Origin: Labia minor
Lineage: Eukaryota > Arthropoda > Insecta > Dermaptera > Spongiphoridae
Assembly (NCBI GenBank): GCA_963082975.1
Contig: OY720345.1
Coordinates: 75,733,034-75,797,033 of the forward strand
DNA: 64,000 nt
Direction: 5' to 3'
The notes below the pieces were generated by a model. That model was not told the DNA's origin, searched no databases, and saw only the letters and a program-made list of their open reading frames with translations. Position numbers and translations under genes: made by a program. Positions 48,099-59,722 of the stretch are shown here, piece by piece (positions within the stretch are counted from its first letter, which is position 1; every line of letters begins with the position of its first letter).

Positions 48099-49048
48099 TA
48101 CCGGGACCCCGAGCCTCGGCTCTGTAATTAAGTTAAAAAAAAAAAATTCATTATTATTGATAAATATATATCGTAATTTATAATTATAAAATATTATTAA
48201 AATATATATTTTTAATTTTATTTCGAAATTAAATAAAAAATTTTAAAATATTTTAAATATAAAAAAAATATATATTTTTAATTTTATTTCGAAATTAAAT
48301 AAAAAATTTTAAAATATTTTAAATATAAAAAAAATATTAATAAAATATTCTTTAAAAAAAGGCGGGAGTCAAATTTCAATATAAATGTCATTTGTGATGT
48401 CATCAATATATAAATTAATAATAAATAATATTAATAAATATTAAATTTAATAAAAGAACAATGAATAAATAAATATAAAATAGTAATTTATTAAAATGTA
48501 AACAATAGATAAAAAGAAAAAAAATAACAAATTCATTATTTTCATTTTCATTTTTAAATAACGATTCACCCGGAGAGTTTCGAACCGACGAAATCCACTC
48601 GTTAAAACATCACTTTACCATCTGGACTAATATATTTAGATAAAAAATTCTCATTTTTTTACTGTCTTAGCAGGCAGATTTGATGTTTTTTATTTTATTT
48701 TATTTTTTTGAGAGAGATTAATAAATATCTATATATATTTTATTAAAAATAAATATTTTTAATTTTATTTCGAAATTAAATAATAAATTTTAAAATATTT
48801 TAAATAAAAAAAAATATTAATACAAATAAAAATGGAGGCCAATTTTGACGTTTTCCATATATAATTTTCAATTTAGAAATTAATAATGAAGCTGAATGTT
48901 TCAAGAGATGTGATCAATAAAACTCAATTTTTCTTTATAAATACTATATCTAGTGTGAATTTGAAAAAAATCGTTAGAGCGGTTTTTGAGAACCAATATA
49001 TATAGATAGATAGATATATACAATTTTAGCTAGCATAATAAGATAAGA
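48099..49048 (-). mobile_element. R4 copy f
   Basis: Left ACCGGGACCCCGAGCCTCGG hairpin. Right end inverted TCTTATCTTATTATGCTAGC. The tRNA-like block at 48565-48640 has the GAGTTTCGAACCGACG B-box side on +. A 66-bp tandem duplication lies at about 48200-48335. Confidence 0.65.
48200..48335. repeat. 66-bp tandem duplication
   Basis: Two nearly identical units containing TTTTATTTCGAAATTAAAT, with a period of 66 bases between the TTTCGAAATT words. Single copies of the unit occur in R4 near 9990, 31095 and 48760. Confidence 0.8.
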
Positions 49049-49110
49049 TTTAGTTCAAATACATATGCAATACTTAGAGGACTTGAGGGAGTGAATGAAT
49101 ATAAAATTAG

Positions 49111-49680
49111 CTGGAGTGTCTCCACTCGACTATCTCGCAAATTTGAATTGGATTAAATAACATAATATATTATATTTAAATTAAATTTAATTAATTATAA
49201 ATTATAAGTTAAATTTAATAAATAATATTTATTAAACCAGCGCATGTTTGGCTCTTTGTTGATGGCACCAAGTCAAGTGTTGGCGCGTGAGATTTGCAGT
49301 GTTAAAAAATTAATTCTGTTACTTTCAGCGATTCAATCAAGCTGAAATTCTAGATATAGCAGTTTTATACAATTTTTAATCATGTGAAAAATTATCAAAC
49401 ATATATCTTTATTTTTAAGGCCACTTTAGAGGAAATAAAAATCAAAACGTTGTGGGTAATGACCCTTTTCCGGTTGAGCTACATTTCTCAAAAGTTGATA
49501 GAAAACTACGAAAACCGTTTTTGCGTTATCTTGTCTAAATACATACACACACACACACACCGACAGACATTTTTCTCAACCTTAGTGAAAATGATTCAGG
49601 AACCTTCAAAACGTATAAAAACATCAAAATTTCAACATCGAAAATTTTCGTGATCGCAATACTATCCCTGGCGAGATAGT
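49111..49680 (-). mobile_element. HINE-1 copy E
   Basis: Begins CTGGAGTGTCTCCACTCGAC on + (the 3' hairpin) and ends ACTATCCCTGGCGAGATAGT (the 5' hairpin). A CA repeat is at 49548-49560. The core is slightly deleted before the microsatellite. Confidence 0.8.
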
Positions 49681-50956
49681 AAAAATTCAACTACTTTCCC
49701 TAGTTAAGGTAATAAATAATTTCTTTGAAATTTAATACATTTTTATGTAAAAACTATTTATTACTGATTTTATGAATCATAATAAATCTATAAATCCTAT
49801 AAGTTTAGTACAGGAAACAAACATACTTAAACAATATTTTACTATTTCAGTGGGAATACATAAGAGGAGTTTGGCTTAGAAAAAAAAGAATATCTAATAC
49901 AAATACTAGACCAACATTCTATACAAATAAATATATATTTTGTATATGTTTTTTAATTTTTTCCCTCAAATATTAAATGACAATTAATAGCATTCATTAA
50001 AACAAATATAACATATATATAGTAAATATAATGTTCTTTTAAATATATATATAATTGCATTTAATAAGAAATTATAAAGTAAATATCTTAAATAAGTAAG
50101 ATATTTATTAATGATGAAAAAAATCCTCTTAATTAATTCTTTTAAATCATTATTTAAAAAAAATTCCAATGTATTCGAACAAATTAAATATCAGCAATTC
50201 TCGATCGCTCTCTAATTTGGTGTGGGAATATCGTAGCATGCAATGAAGCGCTCTCCCAAGAATGGCACGGTTATTATAACTTGAATTACAGGTAATAGGC
50301 CTCCATTTGCTCGATCATGATCTCATTTAAAATTCCAAAGTAATAGCACACTGTAGTCGCCAACCGATCATATATACCGAAATTGTGTAGGGAATACATC
50401 GGAGTAGTTTGGCTTTGAAAATACAAGAATAACTAACACTAACTAACACAAATACTACATATTATAGAATAAACCATTGGAAAGAATTTCTGTATCAGGA
50501 TGCCAACAAATTATTTATAATATGTATATTATAATCATCTTCATTATAATAATAATAATCTTCATTGTTTTTCTTATCTACTTTATATTATTTTTTTTTA
50601 TTTCAAACTACCTGACCCGACAGACTTTGTCCTGTCTTAACTATGAATAATACAATATATATATATTATTTTACTTCAGCAACAATTTAATTTCTTTGTC
50701 GATTCTCTTATTTTCGCTTACTTCAATGCTTATTGATTCAACTCAACATTTCTACCTTGATTCTAACTATTTCATTTAATTTCATTTCGCGTTTCATCTT
50801 GCAGGTCAGTTTGCCTTCTTGCAAAATTTTTTGACTCACAGGCATTGTGAGTTCTGCGGCCTTTGTTGGTTCCTCTAATTTGTGGCATTTTAAAGAACCC
50901 AAATTAAAAGTACTTAAAACAAAAAAAAATAGATATTTGTGTATATTAATGTATAC
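49681..50956. other. Non-coding with a GC-richer island at 50190-50420
   Basis: The island contains CATGCAATGAAGCGCTCTCC and no coding frame. The flanks are AT-rich. No repeat family described here is present. Confidence 0.35.
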
Positions 50957-50964
50957 CGCTTGTT

Positions 50965-51630
50965 TAGGGCTTACAATACCGGGATCTCGGGATCCCGAAT
51001 ACCGGGATCCCGGACGATTTTTGTCCGGTATTAAAATCGGTATTTATGTAAAAAATACCGGTATTTTGGTATTACGAATTTACGAATTTACAAAATGTGT
51101 ATGATTTTTTAATGCCAATAGTGCCGACAAGTGTAGAATCAGAAAGAGCTTTTTCGGCCGCTGGTTATTTTTGTACGAAAATTCGGTCCTCGCTTGATGA
51201 TGAAACGCTTGATTCGTTGTGTTTTTTAAGAGCAAACTTTAATAAACAAAACGCAAGTTATTAATATTAAATACTTTCAATTTATATTTTTATATTTTTT
51301 ACTTCTTTAATTATATAATACCATACGAGCCTATTATATGTAAAATGTAACATAGAATTTAATATTTACTTTATTTTACTTGCACGTTTTTTTGTATCTA
51401 TCTACTCCTACTCTCTATGTAATAAAATAAATAAGATCTACTCATTTCAGAACAATATTTATTGGATTTCATTTATTATTTGTTAAAAAATCAATATAAC
51501 TGAGATAAGAAGAAATATAGCTAGTAAATTTATTATTAATAATACCGGTATTAATACCGGTATCCCGGTATTTCAAATTTCAAATACCAAATACCGGTAT
51601 TCAGATTTTAGTTCGGTATTGTAAGCCCTA
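50965..51630. mobile_element. Non-autonomous hAT with transposase C-terminus
   Basis: Ends TAGGGCTTACAATACCG and CGGTATTGTAAGCCCTA are perfect inverted repeats. The flanks CGCTTGTT (50957-50964 and 51631-51638) are an exact 8-bp duplication. Subterminal ATCCCGG/ATACCGG words are iterated at both ends. It keeps a piece of transposase (51112-51264). At 666 bp it has lost most of the gene. The perfect duplication suggests a fairly recent insertion. Confidence 0.93.
51112..51264 (+). pseudogene. hAT transposase dimerisation-domain fragment
   Basis: Fifty codons, MPIVPTSVESERAFSAAGYF then CTKIRSSLDDETLDSLCFLR and a stop. SxxSERxFSxAG and RSSL then LxxxLFLRxN are hallmarks of the hAT C-terminal dimerisation region. 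Everything upstream, including the catalytic residues, is deleted. Confidence 0.85.
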
Positions 51631-51708
51631 CGCTTGTTCACAAAAAACAAAACTGATATTCATTTAAAAACGTCAACTAAAATTGACTATGAAAAATAAA
51701 CGATAAAC

Positions 51709-52148
51709 CAGCCCTGACTAACCCAAATGACTCCATGGCCCTCTTTGATTAGGAGCAATGCTACAGGGGCCGCATTTTAGGGAAACGTGCAACAATGTAT
51801 TAAAAACCCTTTTAATACTTTCTTGATGCTTAATGTTTAATGTTTTTATTTATTATTTTTCGGCTACTTTTTTTAAATAAAAATAATAATAACAATTTAA
51901 AATAAAAAAATATATTTTCTATTAATTACTATTATTTCTAACTTTTTTCTTCCTTTTTATGGAATCAAATATGTAGTTTAAAATTGTAGGACATATTTTA
52001 AATAAAAAAAATGAATTAATTATAATTATTTCAATTATATTCTCAGTTTTTGAATATACCGACGGGAAATGAAAGTTACAAAAGAAATATCAAGTTAACT
52101 GGCGGGCCGCACAATTTTTCATGGTGGGCCGCGGGTTGGCCAGGCCTG
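51709..52148. mobile_element. Non-autonomous hAT, 440 bp
   Basis: Ends CAGCCCTGACTAACCC and GGGTTGGCCAGGCCTG (inverse CAGGCCTGGCCAACCC) match at 13 of 16. The flanks CGATAAAC (51701-51708 and 52149-52156) are an exact 8-bp duplication. GGGCCGC words lie at both ends. Non-coding. Confidence 0.9.
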
Positions 52149-53151
52149 CGATAAACAAATGAAGCACAAAATTAAAATAAATGTTTTTATTTAAATTATT
52201 GAGACTATTTTCTAAACCAATAATAATCCAAAAATAATGAATTAAAATTTATACCCAAGAAAAATAAATGATGAACAAATAAACATTACATATATTTACG
52301 GGAAATGAAGAGGAAGTCGTCATATGATTAACAATTCTTGTGGCGTCACAAACGGGGAATTCAAATAGTTATAATTAAACTTTCTGAAATTTTTCAATTT
52401 TCTGCCCAATTTTCTTAATTTTTATTTTCGTTGGAGCGTTGAACAAAAATATTAGAAATTTTATAAAAAAAAAATTAATGAAATCGGTAAAACTATTGTT
52501 AAATGGTGCGATGACCAAGGGAAATAGGGATTCATTATTTTAAAAAAATATTAATTTATTAGAAATATATTTTATTAATTAATAAAATTAATAATTATAC
52601 TAATAATTGCTCTGATCAGAAATGATTAATATTTTTTTTGTACGCTCACTTGATTACAAACTAAAAGATTATAAAGCAAACCTAAATTTATAATATAAAA
52701 TTTCTCGTATAAAAGAAAAATTGAAAAAATCGTAAATTCATTTTTTTATAATTATTTATAGATATAAATTGGGAAAAAGAATAATTAAAAACTTTAATGA
52801 AAGATAAGATCCTTCATAAAAATGAGAAATATATTAATAAAATATTTAATTAAATGTTTAATGTATTTTAAAATATTTATTTTCTAATTATCTATTACTA
52901 TGCCTCTAGTGAACTATAAAGAAGTTTATTCCAACAAGCACATTTTTTCCAACTCCATCCAATTTCTATCTTCTTCAAATTCCCACTCATCTACCCTTAA
53001 AATGCTGAACTACTGATTATTTCCTCATTGATTTCATCGTTAAGAAACTTTCTCTTTCTCTCCTTGTTTTTAATTTCTTATTTATACCCAAGCCACCTGT
53101 TAATCTTCTATTTTTATCTCTGTGTTTGAAAATGCAAATCCTCATTATAGA
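52149..53151. other. AT-rich non-coding DNA
   Basis: Nothing recognised. 52900-53050 is a pyrimidine-rich stretch without a frame. Confidence 0.45.
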
Positions 53152-53159
53152 TTCTATAC

Positions 53160-53395
53160 CAGGGGTGGGCAAAAGCCGGCCCTTTTGCTTATTTTATCCG
53201 GCCCCCCGTCCCGTTGAAAAGTTTGGCTCTTATTTCGATCTTTCATTCAATTTCATTCAATATGGCTCTAAAAAAAATGGTAAATTTTTTTTACAAATGC
53301 CCCGGTTTGGGATTTTCGAAATATCGTCCTCCGGCCCGGGAGACATTTTGAAAATTTCATTTTGGCCCGCGCTTAAAAGTATTTGCCCACCACTG
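53160..53395. mobile_element. Non-autonomous hAT, 236 bp
   Basis: Ends CAGGGGTGGGCAAA and TTTGCCCACCACTG are inverted repeats (13 of 14). The flanks TTCTATAC (53152-53159 and 53396-53403) are exact. CCGGCCC/GGCCCGC words lie near both ends. A 106-codon frame across it is not a gene. Confidence 0.92.
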
Positions 53396-53403
53396 TTCTA
53401 TAC

Positions 53404-54597
53404 CATATCATCTTTTTTTCACTCAATATTGAAAATATTTCTATAATATAAAAATTTCATAGAAATATAAAAAAAAAATTCTTTTAAATTATAAATAAAA
53501 TAATTGAATACCTATATCTATTATTAATTAGCAAATTTTCAATTATTGCTAATTTTATTTTTAAGCTCACTCTAAATTATAACTAAAAAAATCTTCTAAA
53601 TCTTTTGACTTTTAAACAATTTCAATTATGCAATTATCTAAATTGATATGTTATTCATTTTAATTTGAATCTTAAGTGTTGAACGTGTTGCATGCCATCT
53701 AATCGCATACACTCTTGACGATCAGCGCATGCGTGGGAAAAGGTAAAATATCATAATTTGAGATAATTTGATAATCGTCAACACGATATCCATCCCAAGT
53801 TTAATAATCCAGAGAATTATGGATTTTTTTTTATAAATAAATAATTTTAATTCAAATATTTAGTATTTTTTTAATTTTTAATTTTTTTTTTTTTCATTAA
53901 ATTCTTAAATTCTTAAAATCTTAAAAAATTCAAAAATAATTTGATAAATTTTATTTTAAAAAATTTATTATTGAAAATTTGTATTTATCAAATCTAAATA
54001 AATTCAAAAAAGTAATTCTTTTCCTTGTATCATGTATTAAAATTCTTTTATTTTTGTTCATTTATTTTAAAATATGAAATTTGTATTAAGATCAATAAGT
54101 ACAATTTATTTCCATTGAAAATCGAGTATCGAAAAAGCTCCCTCCTCGTTTGATTGTGGAACTGGTCCGAGCAACATGTTTTTATGGGTTGAGAACCAGT
54201 CATTTACCTTTTACTTGTGATCGTATATTTCAACTTTTTATCATAGAATATAAACATAAGAAAATATTTGATATTAAATGTCATTTTTGTGATTTTCATT
54301 CTTATTTATTATGGTTAGCAAAGTGTGAAAATTTTATATTGGATTATGTTTGTTATAAATACATTGATTTATTGCCAACAAATAAAGGAGTATAAAAATA
54401 ATTTCTATTATAAAAAAAAAATATTTATAGTGATCTTCTTATTAGAAAAATCATTAATTTAATCTATAACTAATGATCTTTTATCAGTTCATTCTCTTGA
54501 ATTTGTTTAATATTTAAAAAATTATAAATTGAAGTTGAAAATAAGTATTTAAATAGTTCCAAAAAAATTCTGGAGTTATTTAATAAAATTTGTAAAG
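53404..54597. other. AT-rich non-coding DNA
   Basis: A short GC-richer patch at 53685-53740 (ATCAGCGCATGCGTGGGAAA) has no frame. An open frame at 54150-54395 is Phe/Ile/Tyr-rich and unrecognised. Confidence 0.35.
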
Positions 54598-54880
54598 TAA
54601 ATGTACCAGTGGTGGACCATGTTAAATTTTTATTAAAAAACACTATTATTCTGTAATAAAAGTGAGAATAACAACAAAACAAGTGCTAACATATTGTTCA
54701 ACTATTTTTAATTATCACCAAAACACAAACATTCGGTTAATTTATATTTAAATATTTTTTTTTTAATTTTTTCAAAACGTATTTTTTGTTCTAGTAGTGG
54801 GCCATCTGAAAATCGAAAGTTTCAGTAGTGGGTCAATTTTTGATCCAGTAGTGGACCATCAACCTTTACCTTTTCTTTTG
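54598..54880. mobile_element. Possible element with iterated AGTAGTGGACCAT words
   Basis: CAGTGGTGGACCATG near 54607, TAGTAGTGGGCCATC at 54793, CAGTAGTGGGTCAA at 54823 and CAGTAGTGGACCATC at 54846 are four iterations of one word. The ends GTAAATG and CCTTTACC are weakly inverted. No coding sequence. The class is unknown. Confidence 0.4.
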
Positions 54881-54889
54881 AATAAATAG

Positions 54890-55250
54890 GGTAAAGCATA
54901 CAGTCGTTGGCCCCCTTAAGCAACTCCTAGCAGTCTTTAATGCATATCTGGGCAAATTGCAGTGTCAAATTAGGTTTGCAGAACATAGATTCTATGAGCA
55001 TTTTGATGAATAAATAAAAATCATTTTCTCATGACATTTTCAATAAGCACCTATAAAAAAAAATCCTAAGAAAAAACAGTTATTGGCCCCTGTTATAGTT
55101 ATTGGCCTAGATATTCTATAGTGATTATACAACCATACAACAAACGATTACATAACCATAGTTAATAGTGCAATTTTTAAAATAAAAATCTCTTATTATT
55201 TGTGTTTTAGTGATAGGGGGCCAATGACTGCCTCGGGGCCAATGACTTTA
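54890..55250. mobile_element. Possible element with iterated TTGGCCCC words
   Basis: Left GGGTAAAGCATACAGTCGTT then GGCCCCC, and right GGGGCCAATGACTTTATCC, are inverted. Further copies AGTTATTGGCCCC (55077), AGTTATTGGCC (55098) and GGGGGCCAATGACTG (55216) give five iterations. No clear target duplication. It lies 10 bases from the previous iterated-word element. Confidence 0.45.
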
Positions 55251-55459
55251 TCCTCTACACTATATATAGGTATATAGTTCATAATTAATGAGTGAGACGA
55301 AGGGTGGTTAACTAACTTTATGTCAAGAAACACTATTTTTATGTTTATTTATTTAATTTTTTCTGTTTTTCTTTTTTATTGAAAAAGTAATTTTGTTAAG
55401 TTGTATATTAAAAAATCTTAGAATTTGTAAGATTTATATGCCGAGTTGGGAAAGACAAA

Positions 55460-55490
<31 letters not shown>

Positions 55491-56190
55491 AATTATTATA
55501 TTTCCATTTTTCAAATAGAATTTTATACATTAGAACTTTAAACTCTCTAGGCGAAATTCAATTTAAACTTTAATAATTATTTTCTAAATAATAAAACAAG
55601 ACAAAAGGTGTGTGTTCATTGTGCAAAAAGAAAGGGTAAATGTTTATATAAATGTCAATTGAAACAGATTTTTCTTTATTTTATTAAAAAATAAGAAACT
55701 TCAAGTTATTGATTAATAAATAATTATCGTTAATGGTGATAGGGAAGCCGATGTTGTCTGAATAGCCATGATAGAATTATCCTCGTAGTTTCTTTACAAA
55801 AAGTTCAATAAATAATGATGAAATGACTGACGCCATTCATCAGGAGGCGGCCGATGACCGTTTGGATGGAGAACGCGTCAGGCGTCGATGGCGACGCGGA
55901 GGGCGCCGAATTCCAGTCCATCAATCATGGATTTTTATTTTCTTCGATCAACACCGATCATTCATGTCACTATTTCATTTACTATAGACAATTTCTTCAG
56001 ACATCATCAATTAATAATTTTTCATTTTAATGTACAATTTATTTTTTATATATTAATTATTATTAAGTGATACATTAAAATAATAAAATTGAAATTTATA
56101 AATTTTCATATATTCCTTATCGCATTCATTAATTTACTGTCTTGCAATATAGAAATTGAATTTTGATTTTTTGATTTTTTTTTTCTTTTT
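55251..56190. other. Non-coding with a GC-rich island at 55730-55930
   Basis: The island includes GGAGAACGCGTCAGGCGTCG and GCGACGCGGAGGGCGCCG, the most CG-rich stretch in the window. Its longest frame (60 codons) is unrecognised. It could be a promoter, an exon end or an enhancer. A (TTA)n run is at 55462-55490. Confidence 0.4.
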
Positions 56191-56672
56191 GCTATCTCGT
56201 AATCTCGTAAAAATTTTCGATGTTGAGATTTTGATGTTTTTATACGTTTTGAAGGTTCTTGAATCATTTTCACTAAGGTTGAGAAAAATGTCTGTGTGTG
56301 TGTATGTGTGTGTGTATGTATGTAACTAAGATTACGCAAAAACGGTTTGAGCTAGAATGATGAAATTTGGTACATGGGCATTATTCAAAATTCATAGTTT
56401 TCTATCAACTTTTGAGGAATCTAACTCATTGCCTACCACGTTTTGATTTTTTTTTCCTCTAAACTGACCATAAAAATATAGATATATGTTTGATTATTTT
56501 TCACATGATTAATAATTGTATAAAACTGCTATATCTAGAATTTCAGCTTGATTTATTTGCTGAAAGTACCAGAATTAATTTTTTAACACTGCAAATCTCA
56601 TTTTAATTTAAATTAATATATGTCATTTAATCCAATTCAAATTTGCGAGATAGTCGAGTGGAGACACTCCAG
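56191..56672 (+). mobile_element. HINE-1 copy F
   Basis: 5' end CTATCTCGTAATCTCGTAAA (duplicated, mutated). A TGTGTGTATGTGTG microsatellite at 56291-56320 is followed by AATGATGAAATTTGGTACA. 3' end GCGAGATAGTCGAGTGGAGA then CACTCC. The core between is deleted relative to copy D. Confidence 0.78.
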
Positions 56673-58060
56673 ATTTTTTTTAATTGAAATTATTCTTATT
56701 TATAATTCTGGTTTGAAATTAAAAGGACGGTATTTTTTTTAATTTCTAAATTTACATTAATAAAAATTTATTTTATTTTTATTAAATATTAATTTATTAC
56801 GATATAAAATTTTTATCCTTTGAAAAAAATCAGGAAAACCTCCATTAGTAAAGTAATTTTTGTAATTTAATAAACTAAATTAAATTGGTTACTTATTAAA
56901 TTTTGTTTATACAAGTGATAAATTAAATTCGATGTCTCTCTTCTTTTTATTATTCATAAATTAATTTATCAGTTATATGTATATACTTATGTATATATAC
57001 AGTTACATAAATGTATTTTTTTTTTTTATTTTTATTATTATTTTCAATTTTAATATTTGCAATTTCTACTAAGTTCATTAAATCAGTAAATATAATTAAT
57101 ACTAAAAACGTCAATTAAGATTAGATTATTATATCGATATAAATTAAGCATATAAACTAGTGTAAGAGTTGAGAATCTTAACTGAAGTAGATAAGCCAAT
57201 CTATCATTCTTCGATTAAATAGATAACCACTAAAGAAGTTTTTCTTGAAATGAGTGCTATCATTAGATTTGCTCGATTATAAAATTAATTCTTTGCTGAA
57301 TCCTTGCCACTTGTTAGATCAACCAAGTTGTTATAATTCTGAAAAGCTTGTTATTGGTCTCATAGGGTGGAAGCGGGGGTGGGGGGGGGGGGTATGAGAA
57401 GGTAGCTCCGATCTCGACTCACAGACGAGCATGCATTTATTTTATTTATTTATATGCATTCAGGCATGAGGCGATGAGATATTTATTGCCAGGGCAACTG
57501 ATTTCAAATTTTATTACGATCGATATCTCTTGATTCAATTCGATGATATCTCTAGTTTGATATATCGCTTTCAAGATATCCCTTGACATTGCAATAGTAA
57601 TGACCAATGTGTTAAATATTAATGAAAAACGAGACCATTATATTATTCTTGAATTTATCTATTCAAGTTTATCGATTCTCGTCTAACATACTATGTAGAA
57701 TATTAGTTTTTAGAATTCAATATGAATGGAAATATTACTATAAATCAACATGTGGGAAAAAAAAATATATTTCTACAATTCATACAAGTGTCGTTTGATA
57801 CAAAGATATCAATAAAAATATTGAAGTTTAATAATTGATTCAATTTTTATTCAACTTCACAGTTGAATTAGTAATGACGGTTGCCTAACAATCAGGATTA
57901 TTTCCCTTAATGAGTATTTAAATAGAAATCTACAAATATAAATTAGTTAAAGAAATGACATATGAATTAAATAAAAATACAATTATTTCTTATTTAATAT
58001 GATATTATAAAAATTAAAAAAAAAAATAATTAAAATAAAAGAAAATTTAATATAATTTTT
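56673..58060. other. Non-coding with a GC-richer region at 57170-57600
   Basis: 57375-57392 is GGGGGTGGGGGGGGGGGG, a second long G tract like that at 20681. The surrounding island has no coding frame. Confidence 0.4.
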
Positions 58061-58710
58061 ACCGACCGACGATAGTAAGGGAGGTATTGTTTTCACACCA
58101 AATTCCACATGTGGAGATTTTTACATATCTCCACGAATCATGCATTTTCTTAACAGAAAAAAGTATTTTTAGCATGATGTCTGTCCGTCCGTCCGTCTGT
58201 CCGTCCGTATAGATGTGTACAGCCTGAACGGCTCAACGGATTTTGATGAAATTTGGTATATTTACTTAATGCATCAGTGGGATGAATTGATCAACTTTTG
58301 GTGCAAATCCGGAAACCGGAAGTGATAGTATTAGCAATCGCCGATAGGAAGGGAAGGGTTATTTTCACACCAAATTTCACATGAGGAGATTTTTTTACAT
58401 ATTACCACGAATGTATTGGTTTTATCCTCGGGAAAAATCATCTTCATTATGTTTTTCTTAATTTAAAATTATATGACGTCACCCAGCCCTTCATGACGTC
58501 ACAGCCTCCTTATTATGATCACGGGCAACGCCGGCTACTTCAGCTATATATTATAAATAAAATAAAATTACAAATATTTATGTTCTATCCATATCTGTTT
58601 TTTATTACATTAATAGATATATTAAAATTATTTGAAATTGTTTCTGTAGCTGGAAATTAATTTATTTCAAACCGTCGGTCGGTTCGGACCTGGCCACAGG
58701 TCAACTTATT
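58061..58710 (+). mobile_element. HINE-2 copy d, full-length
   Basis: 5' end ACCGACCGACGATAGTAAG; GTCCGTCCGTCTGTCC microsatellite (58181-58207); GATGAAATTTGGTATA; 3' CGTCGGTCGGTTCGG, hairpin ACCTG-gcca-CAGGT, then CAACTTATT. Compared with the other copies it has about 35 extra bases near 58516-58550 containing GCAACGCCGGCTACTTCAGC, which resembles a canonical insect Helitron 3' end. Confidence 0.88.
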
Positions 58711-59722
58711 AAAATTGAGAATTGATATAAGTAAAATATAGAATTTTATGTTGAATCTGCTATTATGAAATAAAAAGTGACTAGGAAACAGCGTCTACAA
58801 AGGCCAAATAAATAAATAAATAATTAATATTATAATATAAAGTTAATTTATCTGCTGAACAATTAACGATGAGTAAGTGGGGACTTCATCATCTATACAT
58901 GTAATAATATATATGTACGAGTGAAGATAAAGAATTTATAGAAACTGTAATCTCCTTTTGATTCATACTTTTTTTAACAAAGAGAAAGAATATCCTGTAT
59001 TTATTTAATATTTATGATATTTTAATAAACCTAGTTTTATTTGTCAATAATATCATTATGTTTAAACAAAAATGATTCCTCAATATTTAATAATTTCTTT
59101 TTTGATTGAGTAACATCAACTTTCGATTTCTGATCTCCTAATTTACCACTGTACTACTTTTAAATTTAAATAGTTAGCACCTCTAGAATATATGCTCACC
59201 TAATTTCATTTGCACTCATTGTATCCGGAAAGAACTTGTTTCAATTAAATTCATACAAGTCAAGAAAAAGATTAACTGAAATTTTTAAGAAATTTAAAAT
59301 TAAATTGAAAATGATTTAAATTTTATCTATTTAATAATTGTGGATAAAATAAATAAAATAAAATAAAATCAGTCAACTTTATGCCTGGGTAGTCCTTTTA
59401 TAGCCCCATTCCATCCATTATAAATAGACCAAAAACAATAATTTTAAGTAGACCAACAATTGATGAATCAGTTGTTGTTGAGTGGCTGATTTCCAAAGTT
59501 ACTATGATCGTTAGCTTAATTATTTATTTAATTTTATATTTTTTGGTAAATTTGCATGGAAAATATTTATTTAAATAAGATATTGATATGATCCTGAAAG
59601 TGTGTGGTTTTCATAGCTAGGATTACATCTTATTCAATATAATAATAATAATAATAATAATGGCAAACATTAATTCAAAAACATTTAACTTCTATAATAA
59701 GGAGTTAACCTAATATTTAATG
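58711..59722. other. AT-rich DNA, partly similar to 32765-32955
   Basis: 59385-59660 shares with 32765-32955 the ordered words GTCCTTTTA, TAAATTTGCAT, TGG(C/T)TTTCAT and AATATAATAATAAT. This is an old repeat or a duplicated element. No gene. A (TAA)n run is at 59638-59661. Confidence 0.4.

Noticed and set aside
49384-49653. 89-codon frame on +
   Set aside because: It lies wholly inside HINE-1 copy E and includes the CA-repeat translation. The same applies to the 77-codon - frame at 56106-56339.
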